Part shown: piece by piece, positions 1 through 11,448 of the stretch
How the letters are laid out: each line of letters begins with the position of its first letter
Numbering within the stretch: the stretch's first letter is position 1
Assembly: GCA_017562135.1 (NCBI GenBank)
Contig: QEYB01001497.1
Location: forward strand, 415,197 to 479,196
Source: Dipylidium caninum
Lineage: Eukaryota; Platyhelminthes; Cestoda; Cyclophyllidea; Dipylidiidae
DNA length: 64,000 bases
Direction: 5' to 3'
The notes under the pieces: generated by a model
Databases searched by the model: none
What the model was told of the DNA's origin: nothing
What the model saw: only the letters and a program-made list of their open reading frames with translations
Translations under genes and position numbers: made by a program

Positions 1-87
1 ACCATATTACGATCGAACGATCTTCCGCGGCTGATGCCAGAAAGCATGAAGCGACAAAGGCGGGCTTAAAAAGGTCAACAGCAAAAA

Positions 88-714
88 TTATCCCCTTGGA
101 GCGTTAAAATGATTCAACTCTACCTTCTGAACACCGAAGTTTGACAGGATTAAGGGAGTTTCATGTAAATTACTTTCAAAGGACCAAACAACTATGCAAT
201 TAGAAGTTCCGCCTACGCACAATAAAGAGGGATCAAAATGACAAATGCAATCGATAAATCGAGCACAGTACAACATTGAGGAATTTGTCAAACAGATGTC
301 TTGTAGAAGACGTGGAGTCATGAACTTCGGTCCAGCAAGAGTGTAAATCTTGAAAAAACCACCAAATGAAACGGTGATGAGGAAGTACTCGTCATTCTGT
401 AGAAAGTTTTTATGAATTGGAAGGCGGTACCCTGGGACAAACGCACGCGCCGCATAAAAAATCCGTCGTTGGAATAGAAAGCAAAACTTCTACATTTTCT
501 TCTGTGGAAGTATCAAATATTATGCACAAGTTATTTCCGAACAGGCTAATGAAACCGCATCTGTGGCACTGTTTATGTTGCGTTTTCACGCAATTACATT
601 CAGCGAAAGAATAGGCTTGGGTAATTTTGTACACAGACTTATTTGGTGGGACAAGGCAAAGGGATCGAATGACATTGTTATTCATGTTGCAAGTAAAAAC
701 CTCATGTTCAGTTG
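88..714 (-). CDS. WD40-like protein, 3' exons only (partial)
   Basis: Two minus-strand exons join in frame across a 34-nt intron (plus positions 397-430, donor GTACCG, acceptor CTACAG). The downstream exon ends at a stop at 88-90. The upstream exon (431-714) follows an acceptor-like ATACTTTATCAG, although the frame stays open to about 787. The joined peptide contains beta-propeller-like strands such as FLITVSFGGFFKIYTLAG and LLCVGGTSNCIVVWSF; the second has the GG-x-x-VVW ending of a WD repeat. I could not assign a family. The upstream part of the gene was not found between 0.8 and 2.3 kb, so either more exons are hidden there or the ORF is a remnant. The tail after the WD-like strand is short, and the true stop might lie in another exon to the left of the window. 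Confidence 0.45.
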
Positions 715-2364
715 CTGATAAAGTATATGGAAAGAAAACTTGCTTTACCAAATAGAATAACGTTGTCAGAAACGAAAGATGTAGCAATAATAGGTGTGTG
801 ACTCCAAATAATTGTCATTATTAGCACATGATGAAACTATGCGAACGATGATATCAGGTGACAGGAAAGCTGAACAAAACACGTTTACAGACACCTAGCA
901 CACAAACTGAAAGTTTGACGCAGAATGGGTCAGATATTTCAAGCATGTAATAATTTATCTAATTGTTAAGAGACATTGTGCAGAAAATAGATTAGTTATG
1001 TATTGGTGGGTGATTTTGTTGGGACTTAGAATAAGGTATTTTAAGGAACATTGCGTTTCATTGAATCTTGTCCAAAGCAATACAGCCACATTTGTGCGGC
1101 ATTGAAAACCGGCGGTAATTTAAACCGTACATATCCCAACTGCCGGCGATGTAGGGTTACAGGTTAACTTGACTTTAGCTGGAAGAAAGAAGCAGTGCGA
1201 TGGCAGGCAATGTCACGGTACGCATCCTCGGGAAGTTCCTCCTGCCACAAACAAACCCAAAAGACTTTCATCCGGTTTATTAAAGCATGTTAATCTGCAC
1301 CAAATACATATTTACGGATAATGCCCAGGGATGAGATTTGAAACTACTCCAATTACGATTATTTCAGTTTCAAATGACATTCAACTGAAATCTGAGCCAC
1401 TCAGTATACCCTCAACACTTTTTCTAGTTTTCGCGGCTGTCACTCTCTGGTCTCTTACCATAATGACGACAGGCCGCTTGAATATTCATGACTTAGCATA
1501 TTTCCAGAGTCGATCTTTATCGTGTTCTCACGCTCACTGCGAAGTTATTAACCAAAAGTAATTGATAAAAGCATAAGAAACGATAAATTTTAAACACTTC
1601 GATTGCGTCGACCATCATGCCCATAATCCCCATGATTTGGAACTAATAAACGTTTAGTTTGTACGCTTCCAGACATCTGTCATCGAGAGAAACTTTGTGG
1701 ATAACACTAAGACAGAAATTAAAAGAAAATACGTCTGATATGTGTGAAAACTTGATTAATTTCATCCCCATTAACCATAGCAACCGAGGACAAGTGTTAA
1801 TTTGTGATCTTTTTCCTCCGTAGTGGATTCTAAAGTCCGCAAACTCGTTATCCCCCTCGCGCCTGCGTCGCCTTGACTCACAAAATGATTAATAGGATTT
1901 TTTCAATGTGTGTATACTTCAAACTGATTTCCAAAGGGCTGCGATGTGTACACTTGTACTTTCAGGGGATTAAAACTGATCCTCCCACCACTTTCAGCCC
2001 AAGATTCGAAAACCTGTATTTGCTTTGATTTACCCGTAGTGAAAACTTAAACCATGGTTGTCAAGACCATTCCACTCCTAAGATGAGAAGGATAAACGGC
2101 ACAATCCACTGTCATAACTACAGCATAATGACTGGCCCTGAAACTGAATGTGCTATCGCAACAATAAATTTTCGTTCATGTCTCAGACTCCGCTATTTAA
2201 GCATATTAACCAGAACCTCTATGATTAATCGAATAGGTAATGGCTGTCTCAGATTACTCTGTGAGATTAGTAATTTGATTATTTTGTTATCTTAGCATGT
2301 TTGTATCGCTTTTGCTCACCCCGCCTAGCTCGGTTGAATTGTAAAGGGTTGTCTTCTCACTGAC
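715..2364. other. AT-rich intergenic DNA
   Basis: This separates the minus-strand WD-like gene from plus-strand CWF19L1 in a head-to-head arrangement, so it should hold both promoters. Only short ORFs (60-76 codons) without recognisable content occur. I saw no tRNA, repeat array or convincing core promoter element. Confidence 0.5.
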
Positions 2365-5300
2365 ATGGGCGACTGCGATTCTTGTAAAATGTATTTGCTT
2401 TATACATTCCTACTTTAGACTTATTTGTGGTGATGTTTGTGGGAAGTACAAGATGCTGTATAACCGAATTAACAAAGTCCTGTCCGCAGCTGGTTCCTTT
2501 GAGGTATTTATTTTTGATCTAAAATTCTTCAGGCCCTATTTTGCATTGGCGAGTTCTTTGATGAAAGTGGTGAAGAATTCGAAAAATTAATTGAAGACCC
2601 ATCGTCAAGTATGAAATTCCCACAACACATTTTTTACAGTCCCTATCATGACATATGTCCTGTCTCCCGCAACCCCTACAAGTCTTCGGTTCATAACCGA
2701 CTTAAATGGATGTGAATTGTGCCCCTCAATTAAGTATTTGGGTATGTTGTTTCTGGGAGTTGTTACCACTTCTTTTATAGGCCAACAAGGAACGTTTTCG
2801 ACGATTTCTGGTCTGAGGATTGTGTATGTTAGCGTTAGTCCAGATGTTGAAGCAAATTCTGATACCTGGGTAACGGAGTTTCCATCACTTGAATCGGACC
2901 CCTCATTCAATGGCGTGGATTTACTCCTCACTTGTCAATGGCCCAAGTACATTGTCCCTTCAAACGATCCACTGTCTGCCAAGGTGGCGGATCAGACTTC
3001 ATTGTGTGTTGCCCATATTGCAAAGTCTATCAAACCTCGATACCACTTTGTTGCTATGAACGGAATATTTTACGAGCGAAAGCCGTATAGGAACCATCGA
3101 GTACTTCAGGAACGCGAAAAATTAGTCACTCGCTTTATAGCTCTGGCTCAAGTTGGAAATAAAGGGAACTTAAAGGTGTGTTTAAACTGTCTGAGTCTCG
3201 TATTTTCTTTTTTTAGCTGTGATTTGATGTTATCATACTTTTTAGTATCTCTACGCCTTGAAAGTCAAGCCAGTTGACAAAATGTCTAAGACGGAACTCA
3301 CTGCACAGCCTCCAGATGTGACGGAGAACCCCTATTTTGATAACCTAGAAAATGTCCCAAAACCCAAACCGAAAGAAACCGTAAGGGTTCTTGTCACTTT
3401 TACTTGTTAAATTAGGTATTTATGGATATTATTCCATTCCCATCAGTTTTAGTTACTTTCATCTGTTTCCCCTTGGGTCACCTATTAATCCTGTGCCAAA
3501 TGTAAACTGACAAAACAGGTTTTGGGAGACATAGATTCCTTCTTTGTAAAGTCTACTTTCAATTCTCTTATTGATTGTTTAGGGTGCTAACAGATGTGCA
3601 TTATTTGTCTTCTCAGCAACTTTATAACTTCTCTACCGTCGACGTTCATATAGGAAGTTCAAACAGACCAGTATTTCTACGCAACTTCGAAGAGGCGAGG
3701 CAGTGCTGATGGTGGTGATCGGAAACGCATGAATTGGAAGTTGAGAAAGTACGACAATCCCAACAAATCGGGTTCAAGTGAAGCTAATTTAAAAGGTTGA
3801 TTCTAGTTCTCTCATCCTTATTCATCTTTGCACCTTCCCAAACCGTTTATGTTCATGGAAGTGATGGTCAACTGGAGAATTACTGCGTAGTCATTTATAA
3901 TAACATCTTTTCTTATGAATTTATAAGTGCTGCATGCTACCTTTGAGATTACAGGTATTTTCTAATCTACTATCTTCAGAGTGACTATAATTGTTTGCCT
4001 TTAGTGGACATTCATTTAGTGAATTATTGGAGAGAGCATTTCTTCTGGCTGATTCTAGTTCACTTGCTCCCTCTTGCCTCACTGTCTAAGTCTCAAAAGT
4101 CGTGTATGTTACTGTGCTCCACTGAATGGCAGCAATTGTGCTACCACTGGGGTGACTGTGAAAAGTCTGGTTTTTCGCGCACTAGAACTATCCCTCCACC
4201 CTTGAGTTATTTATTTTCAAGACACGTATTTTTTGTGACACCCTCATCATTAAATTCACCTTTTTGGGATGATTTAGTTCATGACGCCTGTTGGTTCTGC
4301 CTTGGCAATCCCCAGGTGGCCAAGCACCTCTTGGTCGGCATAGCGACGCATGCCTACCTGGCCTTACCCCGAGGGCCCCTGGTGAAGGACCACCTACTCA
4401 TTCTCACCGTGGGGCATCACCAGAGTTGGTTGACATGTTCGGAGGCTGTACAAGCAGATATTGAGTCTTATAAACGCAGTCTGCGAGCTATGTATAAGGA
4501 GGAGGATAAGGTGATGGTCACCTTCGAACGCAACTACAAAACCCATCACTATCAGCTTCAAGTAAGTTAGACTATCTATTTGAATCAAGCCACTGTAGCC
4601 TTGAGAGATTATGATCGGTCTTGATACTTTGATTTACCGGTGATTTTAATCGGAAGCCTCTATAGCCGTCGGGTTGAGGACTTGTTACCGTCTTAGTCTT
4701 GTTTCATTTACAATGGGGCCTTAATTTTTAACAATCTTTAACGTCCAATCTTATCAGGCTCCTCATTACTGCGACAACTTGTAGTACGTAAGTGTGAGCT
4801 ACTCCTTCCCTTCGTTATTTACGGAGGCAATGGTCTTGGATACAGCAAAATGCTTTATCTCCTGTCTTAACTACGTCGGTGCCAAAACAACACTGGCTAA
4901 CCTAACACGGCATCATTGTTATTTTTAAGATTCGCAGTAATTATGTGCTTTTCTGTTTAAAAATTTGTGAATGCCTTGTAGGTGGTGCCGGTACCTTTCG
5001 CCGTGGCTGCAGAGGTGAAAAAAGCCTTCCTCGAAATGTCCGTCAGTTTGCCTAATTCGCCCTGCAAGTTGGAACCACTGCCGAAGACCTCGTCCATCAG
5101 TGATGTGAGTGTTTGGACACAACAGCCCTCTCCAACCTTTTTTCCTTATTGCGATGTTAGCGTCTTTTTCCTCCTGCCGTTTTATTCTATAGTTCTGCAA
5201 ACCTGGTATCCCCTACTTCTATGTTGAGCTTCCAACTGGCGAAAAACTCTTCAATAAGATTGAAAAAGACCGAATCGCCTCTTCGGACATCAATTTTGGT

Positions 5301-5861
5301 CGGTGAGTTTGCCGATTTGACATTTAAAATGAACCCTATGTATTACTAATTTTCTATTCTGCTTAGACTAGTCAGTTTGTTGTTTAACTTGGTGCGAGAC
5401 AGTTTTTTGCTTCCCTGCTCCACCGACTACAACATAACTGACCAGGATGGTTTGATTATTTGCCGAATGACACTGTCACTGACCACTTCGGCATGCTTGG
5501 CATCTTGTCCAAATTATTCAAAGAGTTCTCTAAGGTGGCCGACTGCCTATCGGTTACGTCTGCAACTTATGGCTTTCCCTTCAGCTTAAATCAGCAGGAT
5601 AAGGCGATTTGATACTCTCCTGCAATTTAAATAAGTTGTTAACAGTGATGAGGCACCCTAGAATATTTCGGCAAGAGCCTTAATATATTCTCACCCTTAT
5701 TTTATTATCTTCGATCTTCTTTCAGCGCCGTCTTGGCCTCCGAGGCCATTTTAAACTGTCCAGAGCGGGTGAATTGGCGAGAGTGTACGGAGACTGAGGA
5801 GGCGGAGACCCAACTGGCTGAAGAAATGCGCACCAAATTTGCTCCCTTCGATTTCACCTAG
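2365..5861 (+). CDS. CWF19L1: CWF19-like protein 1 (debranching/spliceosome-associated), 10 exons
   Basis: Exons 2365-2390, 2419-2503, 2533-2608, 2640-3175, 3246-3380, 3654-3795, 4278-4561, 4982-5104, 5193-5302 and 5726-5861 join in frame to 550 residues, close to the 538 of human CWF19L1. The N-terminus KILICGDVCGKY and the downstream ILLTCQWPKY and PRYHFVAMN-type blocks match the metallophosphatase-like domain (about 1-240). CWFCLGNPQVAKHLLV with GPLVKDHLLILTVGHHQS marks the HIT-like CwfJ C-terminal domain 1 (about 335-440). PYFYVELPTGEKLF to APFDFT is CwfJ C-terminal domain 2. The family acts in the nucleus with late spliceosomes and lariat debranching. The ATG at 2365 was chosen because only the GTATTT donor at 2391 gives the right phase into LICGDV; the nearer GTAAAA donor would break the frame. 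Introns 1-3 are 28, 29 and 31 nt; later ones are 70-482 nt. No disruption was seen. Confidence 0.94.
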
Positions 5862-6298
5862 GGAATGTGCCGAAGGACTTGTACAAATATTCCCTCATGC
5901 CTCTGAACAAGTGAACCGAGTGTACAAAAATTGTTACCTGTAGTATATGCTTAGGAGAGAAGAGTGGAGGGATTTGTCAGCCCTGCTGCCCTCAATCCAT
6001 GCCTTGAAGATCATTATCTCAGTTCTATGCGTCCCTGGGGGAAATTGCGTAATTCCTCATCCCCAATTCGCTTTTTTATCCACACTTTCTCGTTTGTCAC
6101 ATCATTTGTGTTGAGGGCGTTCGAAGGAGGGCAAGTAACAGATCTACTCTACTGGGGGATCAAATTATACCTCTGACTTTGCATTTGGGAGTACGCTTGT
6201 CATTTTTCACGTTCTATCGAATTCGTTCTCAAAAATGGAAGGCTATGAGCCCGATCGTCCACTCGCACACACATCCCTACGGCCACACGCGACACCCG
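5862..6298. other. 3' flank of CWF19L1
   Basis: Short spacer between the CWF19L1 stop and the histone H3 pseudogene. I found no canonical AATAAA close to the stop. Open frames here on the plus strand are only the antisense continuation of the pseudogene. Confidence 0.5.
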
Positions 6299-6643
6299 AG
6301 CCCTCTCGCCGCGAATGTGTCGAGCAAGCTAACTGTCCTTTGGCATCGTCGTCACATGTTTGGCGTGAATGGCGCACAGGTTGGTGTCCTCGAACAGGCC
6401 CACAAGGTAGGCCTCACTGGCTTCCTGCACGGCCGACACCGTGGTGCTCTGGAAGCCCAGGTCCGTCTTGAAGTCCTGGACTATCTCACGTACTAGACGC
6501 TGGAATGTAACTTGTGGAACAACAGCTCAGTGCTCCTTTGGTCGTGACGAATCTCGCGGCTTCTCCACACCGCCCGTGCGTGGCCGAGACGCTCTTGCGA
6601 GCCGCTTGCGGGGAGCCGTCGCGCCCGTACTCTTGCGTGCCAT
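6299..6643 (-). pseudogene. histone H3 pseudogene
   Basis: Read on the minus strand from an ATG at 6643, the sequence gives MARKSTGATAPRKRLA, then [59 protein letters not shown] and finally LARHIRGERA, colinear with histone H3. It cannot encode a histone. The stretch with Lys4 (RTKQTA) is absent. About ten residues between VKKP and REIRR are missing and the frame shifts there. A second frameshift precedes FQRLVRE. A TAG replaces the Gln of the IQLARR motif. There is no intron, which fits either a canonical intronless histone gene or a processed copy. The residues around SAVMA/SAAIG read TTVSA, so assignment to H3.1/2 or H3.3 is not possible. The strong conservation of the fold core argues for fairly recent inactivation. 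Confidence 0.88.
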
Positions 6644-8121
6644 CGCCGCCTTGAGTTAACGATGATCAGTAAAGTCCACTCTGCCAGCGAAGCAAATGGT
6701 CTGCGTGGTTAAAAGACCATGGCAACAAATCTGTCTGTCATAGGGTTCCATTTTGCTTTTGTGTCTTTGCGAGCATCGTTCATTTAAACTCTGACAGGGT
6801 TTTTTGTGGCAATTACAAGTGAAGTCGGCGAGGGAGGTTATTTCATCAATGTGAGAGTGTTTAATGGCATTAAGCGCAATTGGAATCTTAGATTTTGCCA
6901 GCCTTTTCGCCCGGTGGACTATTTTGGCACTAGATTCCGAAGTTAAACGTTAGCCTTTCTTCAAATGGTGTATCTGGTATCAATGTTGGGACGAAGTGTC
7001 GTATTTCACAATTTTGCGCCCTAACTTTATCCCTTTCCGGCCACTGTGCGGAATTCGGGGTAGAGTTCCTCCTGGGTGTTGTAGCTGTCCCATTCTAACC
7101 CCGTTGAATCTGCACTGGTCATTTATTCGCATAACGTGTCGCCTATCTCCGCTCCCATAAGTCAAATGTCAAACCGGCCATCAGTGGCGTGGCGCTGCAA
7201 ATATTTGACACGACTGTACTAAATTAGGTTTTAAGCAACAGAAATTATCCCTGCGCATGTTTCACGAGGAGGAGTGTGTGATTTGTATTCTTGGGTTATT
7301 ATGCTTGTGAACGGTAGATAAACTAACTCCTTACTCTGGTTAAACACAATTTCGGAGTAGGGGATTGCTTGCGATTGAAATAGTAGGAGGACCAAATATT
7401 TAACTCCTAAAAGGCGGTCTTAATTTTTTCATTTTCATTTTACCGGGAGGTCATGGAACACCTCTCGACTTTTGTAACGATTATGTTCCAAGCGATTGGC
7501 ATGCGGGTATACTATTGGATCTTTCGATTTCTCAATTCCTATGATTCCTCTATATAGGGTAACATGAAAAAATAACGTTTCAATGAAAAACCCATAAAAA
7601 TATTGGTGAGATTTAAAAATGATGGAAAAATTACAATTATTTGGTCTTATTAATAAACTCAGTCCTGATATATGTCTAAGACGTCCCTTCCCTGTAAGCG
7701 TTTATTTTTATTTGTATAAATTGGTTTTCGAAAATGTTGGGCGATCAAAAAAATAATGAGCAACAAATTAAAAGATGGCCACAATGAAGCAGAAGACATT
7801 AATCAATAGTAATTTACGTGACTTCTTTTATTTTTTCGTAAGGAGTATTAATTTTTTCTTGTGTCGTGAATTTACCTTACTGACCTGTAAACTTATTATT
7901 TATAAATATAAAACTTGTGTGTATTTGTAAATTATTTTTGTGAAAACTATTTTTGGTCTATTAATTTTAGGCATAGCCGTCTTTCGATCCGGAAACATGA
8001 CCACGTTTCTGCGGCTGACTCTTTGCGCGCCCTCTTTATCTTGCGGGCGTGTGGGGTCTGCACGCAGTTTTGGGAGTTGCTTGCTTGGCTTTCTCGCTAT
8101 AGTGTTTTGCTTGACGTTGTT
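6644..8121. other. intergenic region upstream of TOMM40
   Basis: AT-rich toward its right end (7400-7970). The TOMM40 reading frame stays open upstream to 7915, but that part shows no TOM40 similarity. It is probably 5' UTR, possibly with an acceptor at TATTAATTTTAG near 7970. No other gene was recognised. Confidence 0.5.
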
Positions 8122-9042
8122 ATGGATTCCAAAGAAACACCTCATTTGTTGCCCGAAGTCAAGCCTTATGACGAAGGCCCATGCGCTATTGAGAATATTC
8201 ATAACAAGGCGCATGACATTTTCCCCCTCCCCTTTTCAGGAGTAAAGCTGCTGATCAATAAAGCTCTTTCACCCCATTTTCAGGCGAGTCACTCGTTGAC
8301 TCTTAGCAGTGGCGATAACGCTGGTTACCGCTTTGGAGTCACTTATGCCGGCCACAAAAAGGTCTCTGAATTTGAAGCCTACCCCGTTCTTATGGGTGAG
8401 ATTCAACCTAATGGTCAGCTCCAAGCTCAGATCGTCGATCAAATTTCTCCCATGTGTAGATTGCGTTATCTTGCCCAAATTCAGAAATTCGAAATGGTTG
8501 GCCAACAGATTTCCGGAGAATTGCGTAACGACAAATGGTTTGCTGGTGTTACATTAATTAACCCGGACTTGATTCGCGGTCAAATGATGCTGGCAATAGA
8601 TACTATGCGCAGAATGTCAAGTCGGTTTTATATGGGTTCTATGTTCTTTTACCATCTTTCTAAACAACTGCCTTACGGCCAGGATGGGGTCTGGAGTCTC
8701 GGAGGTAAATACGTCGCTGATTCTTGGCAATTCGCCGCTACCGTCAGGCCCTATCAACTGGCCTTTCATTCCAGCTTTCATATGAAAGTCAATGAAAACC
8801 TTCAACTCTCCGCAGAGTTAGAATCAAGTTTCCATCAACAAACTAACATTGCCTCAATCGGTTATCAGTACGACCTTCCCAAGTCGAACGTCGTCTTCAA
8901 GGCGCAAATGGACTCCAATTGGAACGTTTCAGCTACGTTAGAAAAACGTCTTTTTCCTTTTCCTTTCACCTTTACTCTCAGCGCGCTGGGAAGTAGCCTG
9001 GCCTCGAAGTACGAAGTTGGTGTCGGTTTGACTGTCGGCTAA
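8122..9042 (+). CDS. TOMM40: mitochondrial import receptor subunit TOM40, single exon
   Basis: A 306-residue intronless reading frame aligns along its whole length with animal TOM40, the beta-barrel pore of the outer-membrane TOM complex that imports precursor proteins. Blocks seen in order are FSGVKLLINKALSPHFQ (N-terminal helix/first strand), YRFGVTYAGHK, GEIQPNGQLQAQIV, GVTLINPDLIRGQ, SLGGKYVADSWQFAATV, IGYQYDLPKSNVVFKAQMDS and NVSATLEKR. The last strand, KYEVGVGLTVG, has the form of the beta-signal read by the SAM machinery. I chose the ATG at 8122 (MDSKETPH) because homology begins soon after it; upstream codons look like leader. The cytosolic N-terminal tail is short compared with vertebrates. 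No stop or frameshift is present. An AATAAA lies 239 nt beyond the stop. The lack of introns, unlike its neighbours, raises the possibility of an expressed retrocopy. Confidence 0.94.
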   Translation: MDSKETPHLLPEVKPYDEGPCAIENIHNKAHDIFPLPFSGVKLLINKALSPHFQASHSLTLSSGDNAGYRFGVTYAGHKKVSEFEAYPVLMGEIQPNGQLQAQIVDQISPMCRLRYLAQIQKFEMVGQQISGELRNDKWFAGVTLINPDLIRGQMMLAIDTMRRMSSRFYMGSMFFYHLSKQLPYGQDGVWSLGGKYVADSWQFAATVRPYQLAFHSSFHMKVNENLQLSAELESSFHQQTNIASIGYQYDLPKSNVVFKAQMDSNWNVSATLEKRLFPFPFTFTLSALGSSLASKYEVGVGLTVG

Positions 9043-9280
9043 GTCTTTTCGGCCCCTTATTTATAGGTTCTTGCCTTTGCTTCGTTAGTATTGTCCTTCA
9101 ACCACTCCTCTTTCGCCAGGGTAGTGAATTGTTGTTGAACGGGCACCCACCTTCCACGTTTTCCTCGCTCGTCTTTGTAAATATTGCCCTCTCGCACCCA
9201 AATGTTCGAGCTTTTGTATCGTGTTCGGTTATATTGCCTGTATATTACTGACGGAAGTTCCCTATTTAGTTCATTATGTC

Positions 9281-9286
9281 AATAAA
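9281..9286 (+). promoter_or_regulatory. polyadenylation signal for TOMM40
   Basis: Canonical AATAAA in the context TGTCAATAAAAATGAG, 239 nt after the TOMM40 stop, giving a plausible 3' UTR of about 260 nt. Confidence 0.65.
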
Positions 9287-11432
9287 AATGAGATTTTGAC
9301 GTGCGTTTTCTTGATCTCTTCATCTCACGAAAGAGGTGCCCAGGTACTCTGATTTACTTGGAACCTCCGGACGCAGCCCATGATGAGTGGTCGGCCTTTG
9401 TTAGCGCACTCTGCGTCCCGGTGGGTTATCCATTAGCGGCGTCGCACCTCTCACAGTTCGCCTTTCATTCACACGACGCAACTCGACTAATTCGCCTCGC
9501 GTTACGTGACCTCTTCGTCATTGTTGAGGTCATCCCCGATGCTGTGCGAGCCTGCCTTTTTTATTAATCCGTTCCTACTTCGTCTGGGTATTATTTTGCA
9601 CTCTTAATCATTGTGTAAAATTACCTACTATGATTTATTGCATTGGCAGCATAGGTACGCCTTTTGCAGGGGAACCCATAAATTGGATTTTTTTCGAGTT
9701 TGGCTGATTTGTTGTTCTCTCTTTTGCCCGCCGCAGACTGAAATGAGGAATGGAGTGTGTTCGCTATGTCGAGTCCCCCCTCTCGCTCCCGCGCATCTTA
9801 TCACCGTCCATTAATAGGTAACCTTTCTGAATCGTCCGTACTATTTGTCCAAAGCTTTGTAGGTTAATTTACCTTTCACGTGAGTTGGAATTTCAACGCC
9901 AAGTGGTGCTTATAAGGCGTCGGAACGGTCACCTTTTGTGGCAACTTCGTTGAATAGTGTGTCTGCACAAAACTCGGTGTTTTCTTGACTTACTGACTCG
10001 TGCCTCAGTCGATTTTGAGCGACGTGACATTTGTCTACGTTTACACGGTTATGCGCTTTGGGTGGGATGTGGACGATTCGCGGAAGTCCAACAAGTGTGC
10101 CTCCCTTCTCATCGCCTGTTCCCCTTGGACGTCAAGCGAACCCGCGGAGACAACTTACCCCGTTCTAATCATCAGTAAATGAACTCAGGCAGGGAAATCC
10201 CAGTCTGGCGACCGGAGATGTGCTCTTTCTCCGTCTCACCGTGAGTGCTGTGTGTGTGCCTTGTGCACTCACTTGGCTTGCCAAGTGTAACCACACAGGA
10301 GGGCGACGAGGCAGGCTGGCTTACCGAAAAAATATTTATTTTCGGCGGTGTCTTGATTGTTGGCGGTAGGGTGACATGTAGAACGGCGGGTACGACTGCT
10401 CGAGTGTTCATCCGCACAACAGGGGGCCGGATATCTGCGGAGCATGAGTCACGCATATCCGGCCATTTTACTGAATCGAGAGAACTTGTCGTGCCTTTGT
10501 TGGACGAATTTCCGAGGGGAGGAGGGGGTTTTCGGCTAACCTCTTCGCAGCCCGTAAATTCTCTCTCCAAATCTTTGAGTTTTTGTCCTAAGTGTAGCCC
10601 TTGGCCTTTTTCACAAGAATACCCGTAGAAAATGGAAAACTTCATTCATAAAAGCTCAAAATGACGCTCCCAAATGCGACGCTAGCCGCTGTACTTATTT
10701 TATTTAAGTAGCACCGTACTTGTCGTATATTTAACATGAACTATATTCGGCTTTGCCGTTTTTGGAAGTGAGATTTCCTCTACGACTGTACGTACATCCA
10801 AAAATTAGCGCCTCTGTTGTATCAGCTTAATCTCAATCCCATGGGACCGGAAAACTGCACCCGAAATCTCATCACGCGTCGGTCGGCCATTTTTGGTGGA
10901 GGAAAGGCGTCTTTCGAAAACTTCGTATAGACCTATTTTTCAGTAATACGACACTTTCACCTGGGCTGACTTCATCAATGCACAGAAAAAAGTTGTGACC
11001 CCCTGTCTTTTACTCACTGAAGGAGTGGCAAGGGGAAAATGCAGGGTTGAATTCGTCCGCAATGGCTATTTAAATTTGCCTCTTGAAAAGCAGTCGGCTT
11101 CCATTCTCTCGCCTTCCAGCATGCACCACCGCCTCGAGTCTCTCCTGTCGACATTAGGATTATTAGAAATTCGCAGTCCCTCTTCACAACTCCCAATGCG
11201 CATAAGTTTTCTTAATCGCAACTCTAGCAATACACTTGCCTTATTCACGTTCACATGGTACTCGTTATTTTTTTACATGGTGTTCCAGGATGGGAAATGT
11301 TCCACTGAACTTTGTCAAGTCTCGCTTCACTCTGAAAGCTGCACAGCTTCACACATCCGTGCCCTTCTTTCATTCAATTCCCTTTCACATCCTATTTCTG
11401 GTACCATGTTTTCTTGTTGTCCATAGCCGCTC

Positions 11433-11448
11433 AGGTGTGATTTACACC
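11433..11448. promoter_or_regulatory. paired T-box half-sites
   Basis: AGGTGTGA is followed directly by TTTACACC, one perfect and one near-perfect T-box half-site in inverted orientation. It lies about 11 kb upstream of the T-box gene start. Binding is inferred from the consensus only. Confidence 0.3.

Noticed and set aside
2384..2418. GTAAAA donor for CWF19L1 intron 1
   Set aside because: Would join the ATG exon out of phase; the GTATTT donor at 2391 restores the frame.
6179..6496. 105-codon plus-strand ORF
   Set aside because: It is the antisense of the histone H3 pseudogene.
7915..8121. In-frame N-terminal extension of TOMM40 (69 codons)
   Set aside because: No TOM40 similarity, and its first codon is not supported by homology; likely 5' leader with a possible splice acceptor.
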